NCBI GenBank assembly: GCA_905250125.1
Contig: CAJNOL010000980.1
Span: forward strand, 1 to 64,000
Origin: Rotaria sordida
Taxonomy: Eukaryota; Rotifera; Eurotatoria; Philodinida; Philodinidae
Length of the DNA: 64,000 nt
Direction: 5' to 3'
The first letter of the stretch is position 1; each line of letters begins with the position of its first letter. This document shows, piece by piece, positions 51,201 to 61,506 of the stretch. Both the position numbers and the translations under genes were made by a program. The notes under the pieces were generated by a model. The model did no database searches, was not told where the DNA came from, and saw only the letters and a program-made list of their open reading frames with translations.

Positions 51201-53729
51201 GTAATGCCTGTTGATGAATGGTGTGATAATGTTCAAACAAAATGTGGTGATATTGGTATTAATAATGCTATACAAACAAATGCTGTTGCTATTGTATCAT
51301 TACAATTAGCAAAACAAGTTGGAGATATGTTTAAATTTGATGTTGATCCAGAATGGGAAATAATAGCAAAAAAAATTAAAATTAATTTTAATTATACAAC
51401 ACAAACACATATTCAATGGGATAATGGTAACGAAAAAGAAAAAGAAAGACATAGACATGTTTTATTGAATAGAAAATAATATTCTAATTTTTAGCTTCTC
51501 TAAAACCATCACCAAAAAATTATGTTTGTCCAGAAGGTAAAAGAAAATTTTTCTGTTTAATATTGATTTTTATTTGTTTAGATGTTCTTTATTTGACTTA
51601 TCCAATGAATTTTAATGTTACATCAAAAATCATACGAAATGATGCTGAAACATTTATTCCAATAACATGTCAAGAAAATGCAGGTATGACTGCTCCTATT
51701 CATACTATTGTATGGCTTATGTTAAATGAAACATTAAAAGCTGAAAGAGAATTTAATCGATCTTTACAAGCATGTACATATGGAGAATTTCATGTTAGAA
51801 ATGAGGTTTGGTATTTTATTTTTAAATATATGATGAAATTTTGTTTGTTAATATAGGTCGATATTCATGCCGATATCATTGGAGGACATGGATTTAAGTA
51901 TGTATATAATATTTTATGGGATAGTTTGTTCAAGTATAACTTTTAGATTACCTTTTGATAATAATAATACAATCCAAAGAATCTTATCTGTTTATAGTTC
52001 ATACCATCCGTTATTAACTTTTATCAAATTGAATTATTTAGAACATCTTATATATGATCATTGAATAATTAAATATGTTGTATTTGAAAGTCAATCGCTA
52101 TTTACCATTTCACATCGGATAGTAATAGTATATCTAGACCGAGACCTATGTCTGTTCTAGCTGATCGTGTAGAGATTTATTTTTACTAAAGTTTAACTTT
52201 TACCTTTTCATAGTTGTTCTTCTATTCGAATATATTCAAATAACTACAATATATAGTAAATGACTTTCAAATAATAGTCATAAAATAACGTTTTTAGGTT
52301 TATATTTGTCAATAGTGTATGCGAAATTCAAGATCTTTCTCTTTACAATCGATTCTCACTTAATACGATCTACTTGGGTTGGAATTTTTAGGGATGAGTG
52401 AGTCTTGCAAGAAACTCTATTTGTAAAAATTTCAACTCAATAATAGAGAGCTACAGAAATCGGATAATTTCAAGTTAAAGTCGATATCTCAGCGCAATTT
52501 TTATCCGAATAAAATTATAAAATTCACTGTCGGTCTTTTTTCTGTAAGAAGTTTGTTGAACTTCGGAGTTAATATAAACTTAAAAGAGCTAATCCGTACA
52601 ACACTAAATACTAATTTTCTCCATAGAAGAATGAAATATACTAAATTTAGTTATACAAAAGAACTTACATGTAGAGTTTCAACATTTGAGAAGTACGTGT
52701 TTTTTATACCTTCTATCGTTTGACCGATGATTCAAGTTTTCTAATTATAGATTATATTTTAAGAAAAACACAATAAATCAGAAATCGGTTTTTTCATTTA
52801 AATTGAGAGAAAATATTCGAAAAATAGCTGATTCACTGAAAGCATATAACAAATGACGGCAGTCATTATCATCGAAAATATTTAAATAGTATTTATTTTC
52901 TCTTTTTCAAAAGGTTTTTTTCTTCTTGAATCAATAAAAAGTTGGTTCTTTTAGAAAACTTTTGTACTTCTAAACGATCTTTATGAATCCTAAGACCAAA
53001 ATTGAACACAACGTACAAGATATATTATTCTTATTGTAATTATTAGTATCTATCTAATAATTAATATTAAAGCATTTTATTGTATGGTGACACAAATAGA
53101 AAGATGAAAGTTTTTCTAGAACTAATAGACCTTGAAAACTACGAAAAACAATGTATTAGAACCTTATTTTGCGAACAATCATATATATTCGAAAAGAAGA
53201 GACTTCAGTACATCGTTCTATAATAAAAACTCAATTTTGATATTGTTATTTATTCGAAAAACTAATTTTCTGGAGGAGGATAGCTAAATACTTCGTCAAG
53301 AAAGTCGACATTGAGTATTTTCCAATATTTGATTGATTCATAGTTTCGAATAACAATATAAATTTGATGTTTCTTTTTTTTTTCTTTAGTACTCATTTTC
53401 TTACGGGTGATGGTGGTTTTATTCAATCAATTATGATGGGTTATGTTGGTCTTCGTTATGATGAAAAAAGTCTTTTATTTAATCCATTATTAGGTGTTCT
53501 AACACCAGCAACAAAAAGTATTCGATTACGAAATATTCTTATTCGAGGAAGTTATCCAATTGATTTTACAATTGATCAATATTCAATTCATTTGATTTGT
53601 TCTCATTCCTATGAAAATATTCTTTGTATAACTGATGATCATAATATTCAATGGAATATAACAAGTAATGAATTAACATTAAATTTTCAAGATATTCATT
53701 TTCCAATTCGAATTGATTTATGCATTTAA
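45263..53729 (+). CDS. GH65 glucosidase, PGGHG/acid-trehalase-like, with secretion signal
   Basis: Twelve exons: 45263-45389, 45450-45778, 46746-46916, 48185-48840, 50602-50670, 50721-50858, 50912-50933, 50994-51426, 51495-51536, 51582-51805, 51857-51897, 53390-53729; 2592 nt, 863 aa. A signal peptide (KFLLLILLTHKICHA) precedes a Cys-rich PAN-like segment (about residues 37-105, with CHGFNTNGLLKSC). The GH65 fold follows: NGYLGTVAMSAS, FFDMDWYMMPALLPFYP, ASYLGRPE, WELCIEQHITGDVA, VMPVDEW (Asp578-Glu579), and DGGFIQSIMMGYVGLRY near the end. Animal PGGHG removes glucose from glucosyl-galactosyl-hydroxylysine of collagen; related acid trehalases cleave trehalose. The substrate cannot be decided from sequence. 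Human PGGHG lacks a signal peptide, so this protein probably acts in the secretory or lysosomal space. Four introns are 1-1.8 kb and at least two contain foldback repeats; the others are about 45-70 nt. It is convergent with sphingosine kinase. Confidence 0.9.
47226..47972. repeat. Foldback repeat in GH65 gene intron 3
   Basis: Inverted copies of about 100-150 nt lie at 47226-47375 and 47825-47972; for example GTCAGCTTTATAC on the left matches the complement of GTATGAAGCTGAC on the right. The arms are diverged and the inner limits are approximate. No coding sequence. Confidence 0.55.
48922..49555. repeat. Foldback repeat in GH65 gene intron 4
   Basis: Arms 48922-49125 and 49349-49555 are imperfect inverted copies; CAGTTGTCATCTAGGAGAA on the left faces TTCTCTTAGATGACAACTG on the right, and ATAACGTAAAC faces GTTTACGTTAG. 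It sits in a 1.76-kb intron of a gene whose other introns are mostly under 70 nt. Confidence 0.68.
52082..52275. repeat. Short inverted repeat in GH65 gene intron 11
   Basis: TATTTGAAAGTCAATCGCTA at about 52082 and its near complement ending at 52275 flank about 150 nt. Arms of only about 25 nt; a weak signal that may be a decayed foldback element. Confidence 0.35.
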
Positions 53730-54082
53730 ATTGTGATATTTTATTGATCAAAAAAAACAAAATTTTCTTTTTTGTAATTTTTAAGAGAATTGTTGTACAA
53801 TTATTTAAGTGAAAAAAAACCCAAAAAACAAAAAAAGAAGGCATATATTTTTAAATAACAATATATAAAAGAATACTAAATCTCAAGTATCTATTATCAA
53901 AATGCAGTTTTGAAATAGCTTTGTTTTTGTTGCTTAACTATATAATAGAATAATAATAAATAATTTAAAAAAGAAAAATGAAAATGAAAAAAAAAACAAA
54001 ATTGTAGATATTTTTTTTTGTATTATTTGCCTCTGTCAATCTTGCGAAAGATATTTTATCTGAATTAGAAAGGAATATCATC
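53730..54082. other. Convergent 3' intergenic region
   Basis: 353 bp between the stop codons of the GH65 gene and sphingosine kinase. A+T-rich, with AATAAA-type signals (for example 53950-53965); no gene. Confidence 0.5.
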
Positions 54083-56927
54083 TTATGGATTTATTGACAC
54101 TTGATCAAGTTTTGGTGGTTTACCCATACATCGACCTATACTTGGTAAAATTTCACCTTGAATAGGACCTAAAGAAAAAAAGAATATGTACATTATTATA
54201 AATATATGTTAATTTTATGTGTACCATAGGAAACTTTTTCTCCATCAATCATCATATTTCCACTTGTATCACTTGGTACAATTCGAAATGCACGTATAGG
54301 CATCCATTCAACAAAATCATAATCAAGATATTTTCCATCAGACATTGTTGTAAATGTTTTAGCAAGATTCATACGTATTGAACTATCAGCACGTATATAT
54401 TGTAATGTTAAATAACCATCAGATAATGTTGATTTTGTTGATGCTATAGTATCTTTTGATATTGAAGCTTTAGATGTAATTAATACATGAGCAAATGGAC
54501 CATTGATACGACGCCATTTAGTTACTATTGAATCGGTCGGAATAGATTCATTGAGTGGTACTAAATGTCGATGAAGTTGAGCAATTGTTGTATTTGGTGT
54601 TATCTGATTTGTATTTACTGTATCATCAGCAGCATCATATGGAATGTAATCAATATAACCATTATAAGTACGAGGTTCTAAATTATAGAAAGCATCAGTT
54701 TCGTATAATAATAAGAAAAATATCAAATTAAACTTCAATTTCATAGATTTGATTTTCTAATCTGAAAAACAAACAGATTTTTTTTCCGACCTGGTATTTA
54801 ATGAATTTAGTATAAATCAAAGAAAAGTTCTGCAAATATATCGTCTATGTATAATCCTGACAGATTGAAGAGCAATCGATCTGTATACAAGGAATAAAAG
54901 AAGGATACTTCTATATTTCTTGTATTTCCTGATATTTCTTCATGCTTCTCTCTATAACACAGCTGGAGACAGGACAGGACAGAAAAAGTTGTCCTGTGCT
55001 CAGATCTGCTCTGTATTTCTCCAAAGTAATGTTTTATTGAGAATAGAGGTCAGAAGAGCGACGCCCCTCAAGAGGTCGAATTTGTCCTTCTGAAACTAGA
55101 AATCATTGCACTATCTATTATGTGTTTATCATTTCGAAAGTAGTAGTTCATCCTTCTGAAATTCGAATCATTCAACTGAAATGGAAATTTCTAAACTTCT
55201 GTTTATTTTGGAAGTACAGATGGATGCTTTTTCTCCTGTTGTCTATATATCAATAGAATAAACAAATTTACTTACGAATAACGCGTTTGATGGCTTCGAC
55301 TGTAAATCGAGCTTCACCTAAATAATAACAAAAAAAACAACACTCGTGATAGAAACATGCAAAATTTTATCTTTTGTTTTTTTTTTGGTTACCCAGAAAG
55401 CGATACTGTTCGCTATCACAGTCAACATCAGCAACAATAGCCCATTCAATACAAAGAAAAGAAAATAGTCGTTGTCCATCACAGATATCTACTACAGCCA
55501 TGTCAAATGGAAGGACATTATATGTAGCAATAATTACAGCAGCTTGAACAATAAATTTTTCCATTGTTTTCATAATTGGTTGTCTAAAAATAAATTTATT
55601 AAATATTAATGTAATCGATCCGCTATATGACGAAATCATAAGTTACAATCAATCTCTTACTTACTGGCTATAACGTACAATATTTGTTATAAATGCATTG
55701 CCAGATCCGCAAGGTAAATGTCCAATAGGTAATTTAAGAGCTTCTTGCCAATCATCTCTATTCATAAGACCATTTATAACCTTTAATACATAAAAATCAT
55801 AGAAGAAAGAAACTCAATAAAACATATAAAGTTATTTACTTCATAAATAAGTCCATCACCAGATGCTAAAACAATACCACTCCAATCAGCAAGTTGTATA
55901 GATTGCACATAATCACGAGCGTGACCAGCACGTTCTATAATATCAAATTGATCGATAAATTAAAATAGAACATCTCTTTGCTATTTCACAATTATCAGTA
56001 AATTAAACAGTACTATCACATATTTCTTTTTTTTTTTATCTAAATCACTCTAATATGTTAGACAATTCAAATTAGATATTAAAACATCAGATTAATTGAT
56101 CAAATTTAATGATATAAATGAGAATTAATAAAATACTATTAATAGTGAGATCGTAAGATCCAATTGCTATCAGAATTTTTAATGTTATTCGAGAATCTAT
56201 AACATATTAAGGTTCTCACAATAACGTTCGTGCAAAGCAAATTTTAATCAATTATTATTATCCTATTTTCTTTTCAAACCTGTTATAATGATATGATAAG
56301 TAAATTCTGCTTCACTCCATACACCAATAACATATTCCATAACAAGACGATAAGCTTTGCCAGCACCACCAGCTGGATTAACAAAAACAAGAGCACGTTT
56401 ATCACGTTTTGTTGTCACAATATCAACTATAACATTTGAAAACAACCAAACAAACCAATATTTATTGATTTCCAAAAAAAAGTTTTTTTTTTACAAAACT
56501 TACGAGGAAGATTACGTCTTAAATAAATAGCATTTGCTATATAATAATTCCATCGTGTAACGACAGCTAAATTACTTTCATAGTCATTAAGTTTTGCATA
56601 TGTCAATAGTAATTGTGAACGTTGTAGAGTTAGTTTTTTAGAAAATGTTCCAATAATACCTTTTGGTTTCCGTAATGAATATAAATATATATTTAAATGA
56701 CATTTTATTGGATCTTTATTATCTTTCATACATAAACATCCATAAATATCATCAATTGATATCAATTGGGTATTATTATCTAATACTGATCGTTCTTGAT
56801 TATCATTATTTGGTAAAGAAATTGAAAGCATAGTTGTTGAAAATTTAACAATATATGGTTTAGATGATTGATCCTGAAGAAAAAAAGTATCTTGTATATC
56901 AATTGATCTGGATTCACTTTCTGCCAT
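54083..56927 (-). CDS. SPHK: Sphingosine kinase
   Basis: Eight exons (minus): 56504-56927, 56280-56426, 55840-55934, 55665-55780, 55393-55583, 55276-55317, 54225-54677, 54083-54168; 1554 nt, 517 aa. The diacylglycerol-kinase-type catalytic domain starts near residue 150: ATP-binding loop NPAGGAGK (158-165), SGDGLIYE with catalytic Asp217, PCGSGNAF (245-252), FSFLCIEWAIVADVDCDSE and GEARFTVEAIKRV. The C-terminal lobe has PRTYNGYIDYIPYD, HLVPLNESIP and WMPIRAFRI..MMIDGEKV, like the SPHK C-terminal part. It phosphorylates sphingosine to sphingosine-1-phosphate in the cytosol or at membranes. About 140 N-terminal residues are not conserved. An open frame that begins with a hydrophobic stretch at 54744 is intron sequence read through into exon 7, not a separate secreted protein. 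It is head-to-tail with macroH2A, 294 bp away. Confidence 0.93.
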
Positions 56928-57220
56928 TTTATGTCTAAAATAAGAATAATATCAATAACAAAAGTTTTGTTTGTTTGTTTGTTTTTTCAAATAAAATTTA
57001 TTTATTATTTCAATAACCATACGATATACAGTATATATGTATATATATATATTAAAAGCATAAAATCAGAAAGTATACAAAAAGAAACCAAAACACAAAA
57101 GCAGTGGTTTACATAAAATTTACCACATATAATCACAAAAAATAAACAATCAAAGCATACAATAGTCAATAGAATAATACATCACTGTTGCTTGCCTTAA
57201 CTATAATTCATATTTTGTTA

Positions 57221-58751
57221 TCATTCAACCATACGTTGCAATTCAGTTGTATAAACATTAACACTTTCAGCATCGTATAAAACAAAAAATACTTGTTGAA
57301 TATTTGTTGTTGCTGTTTGTCGAAAATATTTTGATAAAGCAGCAAGAATTGTTTGTGCAGCCGTTTGTTTTGGAAAACCAGCACTTAAATAAATAGAACT
57401 TAATTTTTTCGAGAATAATTTTAAAATTATACATACCGTCCACTACTAATACTTGGTAAAGCTACTGATGTAAGACCTTGTTGATCAGCTAAAGTTAAAA
57501 TATTTAAAGTGGCTTTATCAAGTTCTCCAATGGATTCATCTTGTTGAGCAGCATTCCATTTTGGTGAATGAACAGGAATTAAATGTGAAGCAGATAAATT
57601 TGGTGCATTACTTATAGCCACTAGATAGAAAAAAAACGCCTAAGAGAAAAAGAAACCTAAATTATTCCATTTTACCATCGCCCGCATTTGGTATTGTTGC
57701 ATTTTTAGCTGCTTGAGCTACAGCATCTCGAAGTTGTTGTCCTCCTGCTTTAGCCAAAGCATTACCTATTATTCCAATTTAGAGGAAAAAAATTCATTTA
57801 CAAAAAAAAAAAAAAAAGAAAGATTTCTTCAAATATACTAACCAACTTCACCACCCATATAAAATGAATCATTTGTTGGAAGAACAATAGCATCAGCTTT
57901 AATATTAACAATACTTCCTTGAACAACAGTTAACTAAAATAATATTATTATAGATATTTTTTTGTTTCTATATTTTAAATGCATCATTATTTACTTTTTG
58001 TCCACGAATAAGAACACGTTCAGAAAGTGTTGTTACTGCAGTACCTTTAAGTGCAGCAGCCTAAATATTTACATATGAATTTAAATAGATTATAATTTAT
58101 CCTTAAATAAACCTTTGATGATGGTGTACCCAATACATTAAAACTTCCTTGACCTTTTTTCTTTAAAGTCGGTTTATGTAAACTTGTCTTAGCAGTATTA
58201 CCAGTGGATGATACATTTTTTTTTGTTCCTCGTGATATTGATGATTTATTTTGAATTTTACCAGTAATTTTAGAAAAAAGAGCAAGATGAATATTCGGAA
58301 GTACTCCACTATCAGGCAATATACAATTACTAAGTAACTAAATCAAAAAAGAAAAACAAACAAGTTCAATTTCATTGTCTTTTAAATTCTTTTTGTTTTC
58401 TTACTCGATTTAATTCATAATCATTAGCATAAGCAAGTAAAATATGTCTTGGTATAATACGAGTACGACGACAATCACGTGCAGCATTACCACTTAATTC
58501 AAGTAATTCAGCTATAGACAAAAATTTTATATTGATGTTCTTGTTTTTTCTTTTTGCTTTTACTGATATATATATATATACATACCAACAAGGTATTCAA
58601 TGACAGCTGATAAATAAACGGATGCACCTTGTGTTATTCGTTTCGGAGCACTTGGAAGTGATCGAAGTTGACGATGTATACGTGATACTGGAAAAATGAT
58701 ACCAGCACGAGTTGCACGTGATAATCTTGCCTTTTTTGATTTTGGAGTCAT
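57221..58751 (-). CDS. macroH2A: Histone macroH2A
   Basis: Eight exons (minus): 58586-58751, 58405-58511, 58113-58337, 57995-58060, 57843-57933, 57676-57765, 57437-57620, 57221-57383; 1092 nt, 363 aa (human macroH2A1 is about 370). The H2A fold has [53 protein letters not shown] and the macroH2A-typical GVLPNIH. A Lys/Ser-rich linker (about 120-165) leads to a macro domain (about 167-363) with the phosphate loop SISSGR (305-310), GFPKQTAAQ and the C-terminal [11 protein letters not shown]. MacroH2A is a vertebrate-like histone variant linked to gene silencing and ADP-ribose binding. In the acidic patch, the usual NDEELN is NDYELN, so one conserved Glu is Tyr. The loop Gly in PSIGSGR is Ser here; whether ADP-ribose still binds is unknown. 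It is intron-rich, as expected for a replacement variant rather than an S-phase histone. Confidence 0.94.
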
Positions 58752-59587
58752 TTTTATTTTAATAAAAAGTTACAAAATAATTAGCTTCTGTTTTTTTTTC
58801 TAATTATTAGAATTTATCTAAAAATTATAATATTCTATTTTTACATTTAGAATAATTGATAACAAAAAAAAACCCTAACTTTTTGAAATAATGTTCACTA
58901 TCGTTTTTATTGCGGTTTTATATTTTTCTTCTGTTGTTGACTGGAATTGCAAAATATAGTTGTAATTTTTTGTTTTGTATACCTTTTACTTGCTTTCCTT
59001 TCCTTTCCTTTAGTAAATATTACATACAACGAATCAAAAATCGTTTGATTATCGTTCAATATGACTATATATTCTTTGACATCTGGAGGTCACTAGTAAC
59101 TGGAATGAATTTGTATAATAATTAAAAATTTAAAACTTTAGCCAAAACCAAAAACAATTATGTTCGTTCATAATCAGTTTGTATTGTAGAGATAGTCAAT
59201 TATAGTTTCTCGTTAAAATTTATTTTCTGTCTTTTATTATTAAACAATGAATTTAAAAAAAAAATATTTTTTTTTCAGTATTTCCATGCACATCTTTGCC
59301 GTTCTCAGAATGCTTGTTTTTTTTTACTTATAGAGAAAAAAACATATTCATAAAATATAACATACTTAAAAATATATTACGGAATATATGAGAAGTACAT
59401 TTTTTCTGTCCTCCGATAAAATTAAAATATGAGAGGAAGGACAGATGACAAATGTGTGTACAAAAAATATAAAATTTACATGTTTTAAAATATGCTTTTT
59501 CATTTCTTATTTTGTATTCACCAACGCAATAAGTCACTCTTTTTTTTTTTTTAATTTTTTATTATAGATTAAATAACTTGTTGGAAA
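58752..59587. other. Intergenic between macroH2A and DUF6970-like gene
   Basis: A+T-rich with long T runs. It contains promoters of the two flanking divergent genes; no gene or repeat of note. CTTTCCTTTCCTTTCCTTTAG near 58990-59015 is a short tandem repeat of CTTTC. Confidence 0.45.
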
Positions 59588-59941
59588 ATGAAATTTTTTA
59601 TCTTTTCAATTGTTTTATTGATTGGATCGAATTTGATAATATCAATGGCACAAACTAAAATTCCTAAATGTATTCAAAAAATGATTGATAATATCTTAGC
59701 TGAACCAGTTTGGAATCCACCAGCTAGTATTACGAAATATTCATATCTTGATAAAATAACGTATTTAGTGACCAGTGATTGTTGTGATCAATATATTAGT
59801 CTTTATGATGAATCGTGCAATTATATTTGTGCTCCATCAGGTGGAAAAACAGGCCAAGGTGATCGACGATGTATGAATTTTTATGACAAGGCAAAATTAC
59901 TTGGTAAAGTTTGGTCAGATGAACGACCACATGGAAAATAA
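59588..59941 (+). CDS. Small secreted DUF6970-like protein, intronless, possibly of bacterial origin
   Basis: A single exon of 117 codons with a signal peptide (FIFSIVLLIGSNLIISMA). The mature part reads CIQKMIDNILAEPVWNPPA, then TSDCCDQYISLYDESCNYIC, APSGGKTGQGDRRC and a short C-terminal helix. This Cys pattern (single Cys, CC, C-x3-C, C) and the DCCDQY...LYD motif match the DUF6970 family, which I recall mainly from Bacteroidetes. Function is unknown. It is the only intact intronless gene of the window, consistent with horizontal transfer, which is common in bdelloids. A+T content and codon use look like the neighbours, so any transfer is not recent. TATATA runs follow the stop. Alternative: an animal gene that lost its introns. 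Confidence 0.75.
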   Translation: MKFFIFSIVLLIGSNLIISMAQTKIPKCIQKMIDNILAEPVWNPPASITKYSYLDKITYLVTSDCCDQYISLYDESCNYICAPSGGKTGQGDRRCMNFYDKAKLLGKVWSDERPHGK

Positions 59942-60297
59942 ATAAATATTCATTATTATATATATATATATGAAATCGTGATTAAAAACTAATAAGTCCT
60001 GTGATATTTTTTTGTGAAAGAGGTTAAAATATTTTAAAAAATTAAACAAATAAAAATATTATGTTTTACCTTAGAGATTTGTTTACCAAGGGTTGTAATT
60101 TTCCAAAGATATATCGATTACATTGGACTTCAAAACTCAAGGAACACATCATTAAGAAAAATTCTTTTTTTTGTATGACTAATATATTGATTAAAATAAT
60201 TCTCAATCCTTTGGAATATTATCTTTATCATCTAAATCACCTATCTGATGTTTACATAGATTAGAATAATACTTTCATATATATATATATGTAACAA

Positions 60298-60853
60298 GGG
60301 AAGTCCTCTAAATCATAAGTCACTTTTGAATCGAGACTACGTGTGTTACGTAGACCCGAGTGAGCTACGAATATTCTGAAAAGAGTTCGTACCCTAAGCT
60401 TATTGCTACGGAGATACTACATTTTTACGGGATTTTTTACAATGAATGTGATGATCATCCTCAAGAAAACTAATTTTCAAATTTCGATTTGAAACTTTGT
60501 ACAGAGGCAGACCTAGCAAGAGTAGTTTATTGTGAAAGTATCAAGTCTTTTGATTTGCTTCTATCCTGTAATAAGAATATCAATTCTACCGATGTGTATG
60601 GTCGATGAAGAAGACACACTTTTACTATAGCCGTATCTTAGGATATGAACAATGAAAAGATCTGAATCAGTTATTTTGATGTTTCTTAGAGGAGCCACGA
60701 ACTTCTACTGAAAAAATATCATAAAAATGCAGTATCTCCGCTACAATAAGCTAAGGACACGAACTGTTTTCAGGATAGTCATAGCTCACTTGAATCTACA
60801 TAATTCACGTAGTCTCGACACAGAAATGACTTAATGAGTTTGAAGAGGCCCCC
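60298..60853. repeat. Foldback element, about 142-bp arms
   Basis: Arms 60298-60440 and 60712-60853 are about 75% complementary. Shared blocks include TCGAGACTACGTG, GTGAGCTA, AGCTTATTG and CGGAGATACTGCATTTTTA in matching order. The 270-bp centre has no transposase frame. Confidence 0.72.
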
Positions 60854-60950
60854 GTAAGATGTGCTACAAGATTAACAAAGAAGATCATTAGGGTTAGTCT
60901 GAAATCGATTTCTTTTGAAAGGCAAAATTGCGTTGGAAACATTGCTAACC

Positions 60951-61506
60951 AGAAAATTTCTTCAGCTGTTCTCTTCCAAATTTCAATGATTTTTTACTGA
61001 TAGATACTATATAGTGTTCTAATATAAACTCTAAAAGGATTTCAGTTTCTATTGAGATTTGACTAAGCTATCGCATTTGGATATTAAACTTTGCACATAT
61101 AGAAAACTCAACTGGACTAGCTTTCATAAAAGAAACCTCAGAAGTTTTGAACAAAATCGCTTCAAGATATGAAGTTTTCTAAAAATGCATGTTGTATCGA
61201 CTATTCACGAAAAAAAGGATCACTATCTTCTCATGTCTCGAAAAGATTTTGTTCAGAATTTCTGAGTTTTTCTATGGAAGCTAGTTTAGTCGAGTTCTCT
61301 CTATGCACAAAGTATCAGATTGAAATTCGAAAATACGAATTTTTTAAAAAACTTCAGCCCTCTAGGAAATAGACATATAAAAAATACGATAGCTTACTCA
61401 AATCTCAATAGGAACTCAAATCCTATAAAGATTTTTATTAGAACACTATGTAGTATCTATAAGCAAAAAACCATTGGAATTGGAAGGAAGCAGATGAAAA
61501 GATTCT
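60951..61506. repeat. Foldback element adjacent to the previous one
   Basis: Arms about 60951-61165 and 61245-61506 are inverted copies with small gaps. Matching blocks include ATAGTGTTCTAATA, CTATTGAGATTTGA, TAAGCTATCG, ACTTTG.ACATA and CTGAACAAAATC, using the complement for the right arm. The loop is only about 80 nt, so a transcript would form a nearly continuous hairpin. Confidence 0.72.

Noticed and set aside
54678-54744. Start of a 182-codon frame with a hydrophobic N-terminus suggesting a secreted protein at 54196-54744
   Set aside because: The hydrophobic start is intron sequence. An acceptor at 54678-54679 joins exon 7 to the sphingosine kinase upstream exons in phase, and the protein matches the SPHK C-terminal lobe.
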